A stretch of 23,110 nt of DNA, from positions 1 to 23,110 of the forward strand of contig DATKWV010000208.1 in assembly GCA_035529405.1 (NCBI GenBank), given 5' to 3'. The position numbers were made by a program, and so were the translations under genes. Position 1 is the first letter of the stretch. Each line of letters starts with the position of its first letter. Source of the stretch: DATKWV01 sp035529405 (lineage in GTDB: Bacteria > Planctomycetota > Phycisphaerae > Sedimentisphaerales > Anaerobacaceae). The notes under the pieces were generated by a model. It was not told the origin of the DNA and ran no database searches. It saw only the letters and a list, made by a program, of their open reading frames with translations. Positions 1 through 7,484 of this stretch are shown in pieces.

Positions 1-126
1 GATGCGCACGACTCGTTAACCGCCTGCGGCTTTATAGGCCTGCAACTGCATTATATTTACCAGGACAACCAGAAAAATAAGACTGTGCGCTGGCGCAATA
101 TTCGCATAAAGAACCTTTGCAAGTAG
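1..126 (+). CDS. DUF1080 / 3-keto-disaccharide hydrolase-type protein, C-terminal fragment (5' end outside window)
   Basis: The frame starting at base 1 is open for 41 codons and ends at TAG (124-126). The visible tail contains GFIGLQLHY and then VRWRNIRIKNL. This matches the usual end of DUF1080 (3-keto-glucoside/disaccharide hydrolase, concanavalin-like fold) proteins, in which a 'G-IGLQ-H' strand is followed by 'V-FRNIRIKEL' at the C-terminus. These proteins are very numerous in planctomycetes and are usually secreted enzymes of carbohydrate turnover. Only the tail is present, so signal peptide, catalytic residues and full length cannot be judged. The gene converges on ruvX, with 31 bp between stops and no convincing terminator hairpin. 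Family assignment is by motif recognition only. Confidence 0.7.
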   Translation, partial: DAHDSLTACGFIGLQLHYIYQDNQKNKTVRWRNIRIKNLCK

Positions 127-157
127 GGTTGCCGGCTAAAGGCCAGGAAGTAAAGGC

Positions 158-571
158 TCAGGGATTTTTTTTCGCGTCCAGGAAATCCTGCAGTATTTCG
201 GCGGCTGCGACAGCATCGAGCGGCTTTCGCTTGTTCTTTTTCTTTCTGACACCACGGGCAAGCGATTCCTGCTCGGCGCTGAACGTGGTCAGACGTTCAT
301 CCTGAAAATGGACGGGGATTTGCAGGTGCTGCTTTAATTTGTTGGCGAACTTCATTACTAATTCAGCCTGCGGTCCGACAGAGCCGTCCATATTCAAAGG
401 CAGGCCCAGGACAACAGCATCGGCATTTTCGCGGCTTACCACCTCGATAATTCTGCTTATGAACTGTTTGGGAGTATCTATGACAGCCAGCGGCGAGGCA
501 ATAATTTCCAGCCGGTCGCAAATGGCCAGACCTGTGCGTTTTCGGCCGTAATCTATCGCCAGGTATCTCAT
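158..571 (-). CDS. ruvX: RuvX/YqgF family putative pre-16S rRNA nuclease
   Basis: A 137-aa protein of typical family length. It opens with the YqgF signature LAIDYGRKRTGLAI (residues 4-17, an RNase H-like first strand with the acidic residue in DYG). GLPLNMDGS follows near residue 56, then FQDERLTT near residue 90, and LDAVAAAEILQDFL at the C-terminus, where the Asp is the third conserved acidic position. The family processes the 5' end of pre-16S rRNA in E. coli and was earlier proposed as a Holliday-junction resolvase. The ATG (571) overlaps the manC stop by 4 nt (ATGA), so translation is probably coupled to manC. It is the last gene of the minus-strand run. The C-terminus is short and lysine-rich. 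Confidence 0.93.
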   Translation of the reverse strand: MRYLAIDYGRKRTGLAICDRLEIIASPLAVIDTPKQFISRIIEVVSRENADAVVLGLPLNMDGSVGPQAELVMKFANKLKQHLQIPVHFQDERLTTFSAEQESLARGVRKKKNKRKPLDAVAAAEILQDFLDAKKNP

Positions 572-1656
572 AAGAACTTTTCGCCGGTGCCGCCCTCCAG
601 CATATCAAGCAGCTCCTTTAACCTGCCGGCCTGCTCTACCGGGCAAACAAGCGTGGCATCAGGGCTGTGAACAACAATCACATTCTCCAGCCCAACGGCT
701 GCAATCAAATGTCCCCTGTCTTCGGTAACGAAAATACTGTCTTTGCAGTCCAGAAGCTGTACCTTGCCGGCTGCAAACTTGTTATTCTCTGCGTCCGAAG
801 GCAGGATACCGGCCAGCGCACTGAACGAGCCGACATCAAGCCAGCGACAATCCAGCCTGATTGCATATACGTCACGGGCCTTTTCCATCACGGCATAATC
901 AATGCTCATTTTGGGCATTTTAATAAACCATTGCTGCAGCGCAGCCAGTCGCTGCGCACCTTGCCATTGAGCCTTGATTGCAGCAAGCGGTTCGGTGGAC
1001 TCGGGCAGGAATTTTGCCAAATTCTCAAGTATAGCAGCCGCCTTGAAGACAAACATACCGCAGTTCCAGAAGTATTCACCGGTTTTAATATATCGACCTG
1101 CGGTACGCTCGTCGGGCTTTTCTTTGAAAGCGGTAACGGAATAGATTTTGTTTTCGCAGCAGGGATACTGTTGCGGCTGTACACACTTGATATAACCTAA
1201 ATTGGTATCGGCAAAGGCCGGCTCAATGCCAAAGGTAATTATAGACTGAGCATTTTTATTGGCGAAAACCAGGGCATCCTTCAGGGCCTGCTGGAGAACC
1301 TGGGCCGGCTCCAGTAAATGGTCGGCAGTTACCACAGCCATTGTTGCGTCACTGTCAAGGCTTGTAAGCACAGCGGCGGCCAAACCTATAGCCCCAGCGG
1401 TATCACGCACAGCAGGTTCGCCAATAATGTTATCCGCCGGAAGCTGCGGCAGGTTCTCAGCAACAAGGCCAGTATAAGCGACGTTGGTCAATACCAGTAT
1501 TTGAGCCGGCTTAAACACGGACAGAAGGCGTTCATAGCAAAGCTCAAGCAGGGTTTTGTCATCAAAGATTTTCAGGACCTGTTTGGGACGTTTTCGACGG
1601 CTCAGGGGCCATAACCTTTTTCCGCTGCCCCCTGCCATTATCACCGCATAATCCAT
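568..1656 (-). CDS. manC: mannose-1-phosphate guanylyltransferase (single-domain form)
   Basis: Predicted to make GDP-mannose from mannose-1-phosphate and GTP in the cytoplasm, feeding glycan and lipopolysaccharide synthesis. The 362-aa protein has the nucleotidyltransferase signature GGSGKRLWPLS (residues 9-19) followed by PK (24-25). It also has TADHL (110-114), FKEKPD (177-182), YFWNCGMFVFK (195-205) and RWLDVGSF. At about 360 residues it is the short form without the C-terminal phosphomannose isomerase domain found in AlgA/ManC of proteobacteria. An ATG start at 1656 has an AAGAG element about 9 nt upstream. It lies 43 bp downstream of pgi and overlaps ruvX by 4 nt. The substrate could be another hexose-1-phosphate, but the overall pattern fits GDP-mannose pyrophosphorylases best. 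Confidence 0.87.
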   Translation of the reverse strand: MDYAVIMAGGSGKRLWPLSRRKRPKQVLKIFDDKTLLELCYERLLSVFKPAQILVLTNVAYTGLVAENLPQLPADNIIGEPAVRDTAGAIGLAAAVLTSLDSDATMAVVTADHLLEPAQVLQQALKDALVFANKNAQSIITFGIEPAFADTNLGYIKCVQPQQYPCCENKIYSVTAFKEKPDERTAGRYIKTGEYFWNCGMFVFKAAAILENLAKFLPESTEPLAAIKAQWQGAQRLAALQQWFIKMPKMSIDYAVMEKARDVYAIRLDCRWLDVGSFSALAGILPSDAENNKFAAGKVQLLDCKDSIFVTEDRGHLIAAVGLENVIVVHSPDATLVCPVEQAGRLKELLDMLEGGTGEKFL

Positions 1657-1699
1657 CAGCTATGCTCTTACATTCAGACCGGTTTAAAACTCAACCTTA

Positions 1700-3112
1700 T
1701 CACAGCAAAAACCGCTTGTCAATCTCAGTAACCGACTGCATCCGGCCGGCAAGCTCCTCATAACCGGTCCTGCCCATTAGCGCAAACGTGGCCTTTTTGC
1801 CCAGCTCCACGGCAGGCTGGTCATAAGGATTGATTTCAAACAAGGCACCGGCAAAAGATGTCGTTACCTCGTAAAGGTAAATAAACTGCCCGAGCGTATA
1901 GGCGTCGACCCTGTCGAAAAAGACCGTCAGGCACGGACGTTTGTCCAGCAAAAGCGCGTACTCGGTGGCACTTTTTTCGCTGTTGAGCAGGTCTGAAAAG
2001 TCGGCGTTCTCAAGATATTTTAACACCGGCGCCGAATCAGGCGCAGCGCCGATTTTCAGCTTTCGCTCAAAATCCCCCACCTGTAAAAAAGTAAACAATT
2101 TGTCATTCGGCCCCTCGCGGTATAACTGCACCTGGCTATGCTGGTCTGTAGCTCCCAGCGCCCTTACCGGCAAGGGACCTATATGTACGTCGTTTCCCGA
2201 AAGGTCTTTTGCCTTGCCCAGACTCTCAGCCCAAAGCTGACGATACCAGTCGGCCAGGTCCTTCAAAGCGTAGCAGTAAGGCATCATTACCGAGATTCTT
2301 TTCCCGTGGTTGTAAAAGTAATAATTGATAGCCGCGTTGACGGCAGCAGGATTTTTATCGAAGTCTTCACAACTGACCCTCGTATCCATATCCGCGGCGC
2401 CTGCCAGCAGTTCGTCGATGTCAATCCCGCACAAGCTTGCGCTGAACAAACCAACGGCGCTTAAGACGCTGAATCTTCCTCCGACACCGTCGGGTATATC
2501 CAGGCATTGAAACCCGGCGTCCTGCGCGATTTTGCGCAGTGTTCCTTTCTGCGAATCCGTGGTAGCAACAACCAGGTTTTGCAGGGCCTGCCGCCCGAGC
2601 CTGTCTAAAATCAGCTGCCGGACAAACATAAACTGGCCTGCTGTCTCTGCGGTTTCTCCCGATTTGCTGATAACGTTAAAAACGGTCCGCTGTAAACCAT
2701 CATCGCCCAGCCAGTCGAAAAACGAAGTCAACTGCACCGGGTCAACATTATCAAAGACAAACAAGCGGGGACCTTTGCGCTGTGCGGGGTCAAGATTGTA
2801 CATGTACGGGTTCAGGGCAGTCTGCAGGGCAATGTTTCCCAGCGCTGAGCCGCCGATGCCAAAGACCACGAGGTTGTCACACCCAGGTTTTAGTCTGTCG
2901 GCAAGCTCTTTTACCCGCGTGGCGGTTTCAGAATTGAAAGGCAAATCACGATACGGGGTTTTTCCGGCGCGTCTTTGCCGGTTTAATTCTGCAATTAAGG
3001 GCGTGGTTTTTTCGGCAAGTGTTTTCAGGGCCGAGTCGGTAATGCCATGCTCAGGCCCAATAACTTCTGCGGTAACATTTTTGTAGTAAAACTTTATCTG
3101 AGTCTGAGCCAT
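1700..3112 (-). CDS. pgi: glucose-6-phosphate isomerase
   Basis: Interconverts glucose-6-phosphate and fructose-6-phosphate in glycolysis and gluconeogenesis. The 470-aa protein has the two SIS subdomains of the family: GIGGSALG (residues 85-92) and SKSGETAET (149-157). GVGGRFSVLS (209-218), WAESLGK (294-300, with the catalytic Glu of this segment), GATDQHSQ (320-327, conserved His) and ELGKK near the C-terminus complete the set. Length fits the shorter Bacillus/Thermotoga-like branch rather than the ~550-aa enterobacterial enzyme. The ATG at 3112 is preceded by AAAGGA about 7 nt upstream, a good ribosome binding site. It lies 21 bp after the esterase gene and 43 bp before manC. Pgi and ManC both act on the fructose-6-phosphate to GDP-mannose branch. 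Confidence 0.96.
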   Translation of the reverse strand: MAQTQIKFYYKNVTAEVIGPEHGITDSALKTLAEKTTPLIAELNRQRRAGKTPYRDLPFNSETATRVKELADRLKPGCDNLVVFGIGGSALGNIALQTALNPYMYNLDPAQRKGPRLFVFDNVDPVQLTSFFDWLGDDGLQRTVFNVISKSGETAETAGQFMFVRQLILDRLGRQALQNLVVATTDSQKGTLRKIAQDAGFQCLDIPDGVGGRFSVLSAVGLFSASLCGIDIDELLAGAADMDTRVSCEDFDKNPAAVNAAINYYFYNHGKRISVMMPYCYALKDLADWYRQLWAESLGKAKDLSGNDVHIGPLPVRALGATDQHSQVQLYREGPNDKLFTFLQVGDFERKLKIGAAPDSAPVLKYLENADFSDLLNSEKSATEYALLLDKRPCLTVFFDRVDAYTLGQFIYLYEVTTSFAGALFEINPYDQPAVELGKKATFALMGRTGYEELAGRMQSVTEIDKRFLL

Positions 3113-3133
3113 TTACATATCCTTTCGCGTTTA

Positions 3134-5290
3134 TCAGGGTAGAAAATCGGCGCAGTCATTATCGGCAGAGGTTTCCTGTATTTGAAGCTGGTTCGTCGGC
3201 CAGCCCATTGCTTTAGCCACACCAACGGCAAAGCGCCAGTTATCGGCGTCACTGTTGAAAATGGATACCCGGCTGCGGGACGCGGCCATTGCGACGGCCT
3301 GCGGCATATCCAGGTATCTCAGGACATTGAGAAAACACGGTCCCTGCTGATGAGACTGCGGCAGGTCGGTCAGTAAAAGGCCTTCGATACTTTCTTCAAA
3401 AAGCGGCGCGTACAGCACGATACCCGCCATATTTGCCTTTGCCTGAAGATACAGAGGAACCGACGCAAATGATTTTATATTTCTTAATGCCGCAGCCGCA
3501 CGTGTTATGTCCCAAAGCTGCATGCCATCAAGTGTCTGGCCCAGCAGCATAAACCGCCGGCGAAGCTGGGTGTGCGCAAATTCCTCGCCGCCGACCGCGG
3601 TCGGGCCAATGCCGCGAGGCGGCAAATATGCTATAGCATCGGCGCTGTTGATTACGGCCTGTGTGAGTCGCTTGAAGGTGTCCTCGTCGCCCTGCGGCAC
3701 AGCCAGGGACTCGAAGATTTCAGGAAAACCGACACAAAGTGCAGCCGCGAACCGAGGCCACTGCTGCCGGTCAATTACGTTTAGAATGATTCTGCGCGGT
3801 TTTTTCAGGTCGGCCCTGCGCATCACGTATAACGGAAGAACAATACCGCCCTGACTGTTAAACTCGAATACTCTCAGGCTGATATTGTTTCGTTCAAGGC
3901 TGGATACGCGGGTCAGGTTTAGCGGCCCTGCGTCAGTATCGCTGGGCCAGCCGCGAAGTGATTTTTCCCGCAATATCTTTATCTGGTCTCGTTGCTGAGC
4001 GTTCCACTGCTCTGCGGTTTCAGGCAAGGCCGGGACAGCGGCCCTGGATGTGAAGGATTCCTGAATTCGTGTGTTTAACTGGTCGGCAGGCAGTGCCTGG
4101 AATACCTTAAGCTGCTCTGGTTCGAAAAACTTCACCGCAGGTTTATCAATCAGGACATCTTCACCTTTCAGGAATCGATTGAACCACTCGAAGGCGTTCA
4201 CCCGCGAGTTCTGTGTATCCTTGTGCGGGCCTTCGGTTATACAAAGGCCGAGTTTATCTTCAGCTCCATAAAGCCTGTAAATACCGCGGACCTTTTCGTG
4301 AAGACGCACCACTCCGTCAAGCGGGAAAAGCTCGTCCTTGTCGCAGTTTGATATAAGCAGCGCCCTGGGCGCAACCATCGCTGCCACCTGCGGGTAATCC
4401 CAGCGGTAAGTATTGACTAAGAACATACAATCACAGTGACGCTCGACACAGCCGTCCACGACATAATTCTGCAAATCGGTCATTCCGGCCACCGGCACGG
4501 CAGCCTTTATCCGCTCATCGACAGCGGCCAGCCACCAGGTGTATGCGCCGCCGCCCGATATGCCTGTGACACCGAGACGCCGGCTGTCCACTTCGGGACG
4601 GGTCTGCAGGTAATCAAGGGCACGTATGCAATTCCAGGCCTCAACACCGGCTGGCGTGTAGCCGCGACTGTTCCACCACCACATATCATATCTATAGGTA
4701 CCATGATGTATGCCCTCGATTTCGCCTAACTGCAGCGAATCGATAACCAGGGACACATAACCGTTACGCGCAAACCACGCAGGGTGGTGCTGATAGTGGG
4801 TCTTGTTACCGTAGCTTATCCCGTCTTTCTTGACCTGGCTGTGGCCGCAAACATAAAGAACAGCAGGCGCCGGCGCATCGAGGTTTCGCGGTATATAGAG
4901 GTTGCCGGTAACGTACAGGCCCGGCCGCGATTGGAAATATATCTTTTCCACGACAAACTGGTCGTGTTCAATTCTGCCGGTGACAACGGGCTTAAGGTCG
5001 GTTTTGGGCGGCAGCGGGTCGAGGCCAAGCATTTCAAGAAGCTGTTTTTTGTACGTTATGCGTTTCTGTTTCCAGTCTTCCAGATTTTTTACGTCGGCCA
5101 GACACCGGTCACTCAGCCTGGCCGTTTCAGTTTTGAAATAGCCGGCAAACATGCCGTCGGCGGTTTCATTTGCCAATTGCTGAGATGAGGTCTGAGGCAC
5201 CTGTGCAGCACACCCCAGGAACAAAACCAAAATCAAACAGGTACAGCCAGACAGACGCTTTCCGGTTGATGTTACTGTGCCCGTGTCCAT
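3134..5290 (-). CDS. lipoprotein acetylxylan-esterase-like alpha/beta hydrolase (tandem-domain)
   Basis: A 718-aa predicted exported hydrolase. I chose the ATG at 5290 over the in-frame TTG at 5311 because GGAG sits about 8 nt before the ATG and the product then begins directly with a signal sequence. Residues 15-27 are hydrophobic and end at a lipobox-like FLGC, suggesting lipidation at Cys27; the -2 residue (Leu) is not ideal. The first hydrolase domain (about 55-375) has VTGNLYIP, the nucleophile elbow GISGGG (Ser245), SNCDKDELFP (acid residue Asp317 or 319) and EGPHKD (His356), a complete catalytic triad. The second half (about 430-710) looks like a second hydrolase fold, with RRRFMLLGQTLDGMQLWD, but without a GxSxG nucleophile. 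The family includes acetylxylan and related deacetylases of polysaccharide degraders; the actual substrate is not known. It sits between the helicase gene (48 bp) and pgi (21 bp). Confidence 0.8.
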   Translation of the reverse strand: MDTGTVTSTGKRLSGCTCLILVLFLGCAAQVPQTSSQQLANETADGMFAGYFKTETARLSDRCLADVKNLEDWKQKRITYKKQLLEMLGLDPLPPKTDLKPVVTGRIEHDQFVVEKIYFQSRPGLYVTGNLYIPRNLDAPAPAVLYVCGHSQVKKDGISYGNKTHYQHHPAWFARNGYVSLVIDSLQLGEIEGIHHGTYRYDMWWWNSRGYTPAGVEAWNCIRALDYLQTRPEVDSRRLGVTGISGGGAYTWWLAAVDERIKAAVPVAGMTDLQNYVVDGCVERHCDCMFLVNTYRWDYPQVAAMVAPRALLISNCDKDELFPLDGVVRLHEKVRGIYRLYGAEDKLGLCITEGPHKDTQNSRVNAFEWFNRFLKGEDVLIDKPAVKFFEPEQLKVFQALPADQLNTRIQESFTSRAAVPALPETAEQWNAQQRDQIKILREKSLRGWPSDTDAGPLNLTRVSSLERNNISLRVFEFNSQGGIVLPLYVMRRADLKKPRRIILNVIDRQQWPRFAAALCVGFPEIFESLAVPQGDEDTFKRLTQAVINSADAIAYLPPRGIGPTAVGGEEFAHTQLRRRFMLLGQTLDGMQLWDITRAAAALRNIKSFASVPLYLQAKANMAGIVLYAPLFEESIEGLLLTDLPQSHQQGPCFLNVLRYLDMPQAVAMAASRSRVSIFNSDADNWRFAVGVAKAMGWPTNQLQIQETSADNDCADFLP

Positions 5291-5338
5291 TATTATTCTC
5301 CAATAGGTCAATTAATGCAGCTTTTGGAAATATTCAGC

Positions 5339-7465
5339 TCACAGCCTTGACAGGCCGGCGTATTTTACCATAAGAGACTTGGTTTGGCCCGAACTAAATT
5401 CCACAACCGCGATACTGTTTTCGCCCATATCATGGAACTGCCGGACAGTGCCCACCCCGAAGGTTTTGTGCGTAACCCGCTGGCCCTGGGCGAAAGCCTG
5501 CCCCTGGTCGTATTCTGCAAAGGATAACAAGGCATTTTCACCTTCTTTAAGAGCCTGTTCGGCCACGGGACCAAGCTCATAGAGAAAAGGTGAAGGGGTG
5601 GTTCGCAGCAGTTGGCCGTGTATAGTCCGGTACCTTGCGGAACTTATGTAAAGATTTGTTTTTGCGCGTGTTATGCCGACAAAAAACAGTCTTCGTTCTT
5701 CTTCCATCTCTTCGGCGTCGTCACAGCTTCTTTCGTGCGGCAGCAGGCCGTCCTCCAGGCCCACGATAAAAACATTTTCAAACTCCAGGCCCTTTGCGTT
5801 GTGCAGGGTCATTAAAGCGACCCGCTGCGAGCCGGTATCGTAACTGTCAACGTCGCTAAAGAGCGATATTTGCTGTAAATAATCAAGCAGCGAAGGCTGT
5901 TCGGCGGACCGCTGGTATTGCGCGGCATCATTTATCAGTTCGTTGACATTATCGATTGCATCACCGGCCTGCTGGCCCTGCTCTTTCAGAGACTGGGCCA
6001 ATCCTGAATCGTTAAAAACAAGCTCAATGACAGCCGCAACAGGCATCGATTGGCCCGTATTTAACGTGGTCTGCCTGAAACGCTCAATCAAGTCAACAAA
6101 TACGGCAACCTTTGTTTTCGAAGCCTGCGAAAGAGACTGTACCTGGGCTGCCCTGGCAATCGCATTATAGAAAGTAATATTGGTTAAGCCTGCATAAGCA
6201 CCGATTTTGCTTATAGTGGTTTTGCCTATACCGCGTGCGGGTGTGTTTATAATACGCAACAACGCAACCTGGTCACTGGGGTTGACCAGCACCTTCAAAT
6301 ACGCCAGTACGTCCCTGATTTCCTTTCTGCCGAAAAATTCCACGCCGCGGACAATCTGGTAGGGTATCTCGTTTCTTATAAATGCCTTCTCCAGCAGCCT
6401 GCTCATACTGTTGACGCGATAGAACACGGCTGTGTCTTTGGCGGATGCGCCTTCGGCAATAAGCTGTCTTATCTGCTGTGCTGCGCTTTCGGTTTCCTCG
6501 ATTTCGTCTTCAAAGACCTGAACACACACACTGCCTGCGGCATTTTTTGTCGGAATCAAAGTTTTGGGTTTTCTGCTGCGGTTAAAAGAAATCAGGCTGT
6601 CGGCAATACTGAGAATATCAGGGACACTTCTGAAATTCTGCTCGAGCTTTACAACAACGGCATCGGGCCAATCCTTCTCGAAGGCCAGTATGTTGCCGAT
6701 GTCGGCGCCACGCCAGCGGTATATTGACTGGTCCGGGTCGCCCGTGACACAAATGTTACCGTGCACCGAAGCGATGGATTTTGCAATCTTGTACTGGGCG
6801 TGATTCGTATCCTGATATTCGTCAATAAGTATGAATTTGAACCGGTCGCCCAGCTGGCGACATATATCAGGGTAAGCCTCCAGCATCAAGGCGGTTTTCA
6901 TCAGCAGGTCGTCAAAGTCCAGGGCATTTGCCTTGGTCAGTACGGATTGATAAGCAGCGTAAACACGGGCCACGTTCCTGGTAAAAAACTCGTCTGCCTG
7001 CTGATGGAACGTTTCGAAATCTATGAGCCTTTGTTTCAATGCGGATATGGCATCAAGCATTCTGGCTGGAGGAAAACTTTTTGTTTCAAGTTCGCAGTCT
7101 TTTACGGCCTGTCTGATACAGGCGGCCTGCTCGGCAGCATCATAAATACTGAAATTCGGTCTTATTCCCGCTGCGTCGGCATAGTTTCGCAGGATTTTTA
7201 CACATAAAGAATGAAAGGTACTGATGTGGGCGCCGCCATAAGCGCCCGGCGTGTCCAAATACCGCGTTTTCATTTCATCAGCAGCCTTGTTCGTGAATGT
7301 CAGGGCACAAATGCTGCCCGCGCGAACACCCGAAGCAATAAGAGCTGCGATGCGGCAGGTAATCACGCGGGTCTTGCCGCTTCCCGGCCCGGCAATTACC
7401 AGCAACGGTCCATCGCGATGGGAAACGGCCTTCTGCTGGCAGACAGTTAGCTGGTCATAATTCAT
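5339..7465 (-). CDS. pcrA: UvrD/PcrA-like ATP-dependent DNA helicase (superfamily 1A)
   Basis: A 3'-5' DNA helicase of repair and replication restart. The 708-aa protein carries the SF1 motifs in order: Q-motif at the N-terminus, Walker A AGPGSGKT (25-32), motif Ia ALTFTNKAADEM (54-65), motif II DEYQDT (215-220), motif III GDPDQSIYRWRGA (242-254), motif IV EQNFRS, motif V LMTLHNAKGLEF and motif VI RRLFFVGITRAK. The end (from about residue 645) resembles the Tudor-like C-terminal domain of PcrA/UvrD, with a V-H--FG-GTV pattern. The ATG at 7465 lacks a strong Shine-Dalgarno sequence. It follows the unknown 600-aa protein gene by 19 bp. UvrD, PcrA and Rep cannot be firmly separated by eye; length and the C-terminal domain favour PcrA/UvrD. 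Confidence 0.93.
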   Translation of the reverse strand: MNYDQLTVCQQKAVSHRDGPLLVIAGPGSGKTRVITCRIAALIASGVRAGSICALTFTNKAADEMKTRYLDTPGAYGGAHISTFHSLCVKILRNYADAAGIRPNFSIYDAAEQAACIRQAVKDCELETKSFPPARMLDAISALKQRLIDFETFHQQADEFFTRNVARVYAAYQSVLTKANALDFDDLLMKTALMLEAYPDICRQLGDRFKFILIDEYQDTNHAQYKIAKSIASVHGNICVTGDPDQSIYRWRGADIGNILAFEKDWPDAVVVKLEQNFRSVPDILSIADSLISFNRSRKPKTLIPTKNAAGSVCVQVFEDEIEETESAAQQIRQLIAEGASAKDTAVFYRVNSMSRLLEKAFIRNEIPYQIVRGVEFFGRKEIRDVLAYLKVLVNPSDQVALLRIINTPARGIGKTTISKIGAYAGLTNITFYNAIARAAQVQSLSQASKTKVAVFVDLIERFRQTTLNTGQSMPVAAVIELVFNDSGLAQSLKEQGQQAGDAIDNVNELINDAAQYQRSAEQPSLLDYLQQISLFSDVDSYDTGSQRVALMTLHNAKGLEFENVFIVGLEDGLLPHERSCDDAEEMEEERRLFFVGITRAKTNLYISSARYRTIHGQLLRTTPSPFLYELGPVAEQALKEGENALLSFAEYDQGQAFAQGQRVTHKTFGVGTVRQFHDMGENSIAVVEFSSGQTKSLMVKYAGLSRL

Positions 7466-7484
7466 TGTCTTAAAAAACTTGCTG

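Noticed and set aside
127..157. Possible terminator between the DUF1080 tail and ruvX
   Set aside because: Only a 3-4 bp stem can be formed. The nearby T8 run is the end of the ruvX coding sequence (Lys-Lys-Asn codons on the other strand).
667..1200. 177-aa plus-strand open frame
   Set aside because: Antisense to manC, with no domain and no ribosome site that would argue for a gene.
2532..3086. 184-aa plus-strand open frame
   Set aside because: It is antisense to pgi, which is fully supported by motifs. Composition is typical of a complementary-strand shadow.
5291..5311. TTG at 5311 as the start of the lipoprotein esterase
   Set aside because: The ATG at 5290 has a GGAG site at the right distance. 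The TTG would place the ribosome site inside the coding sequence and add polar residues before the signal peptide.
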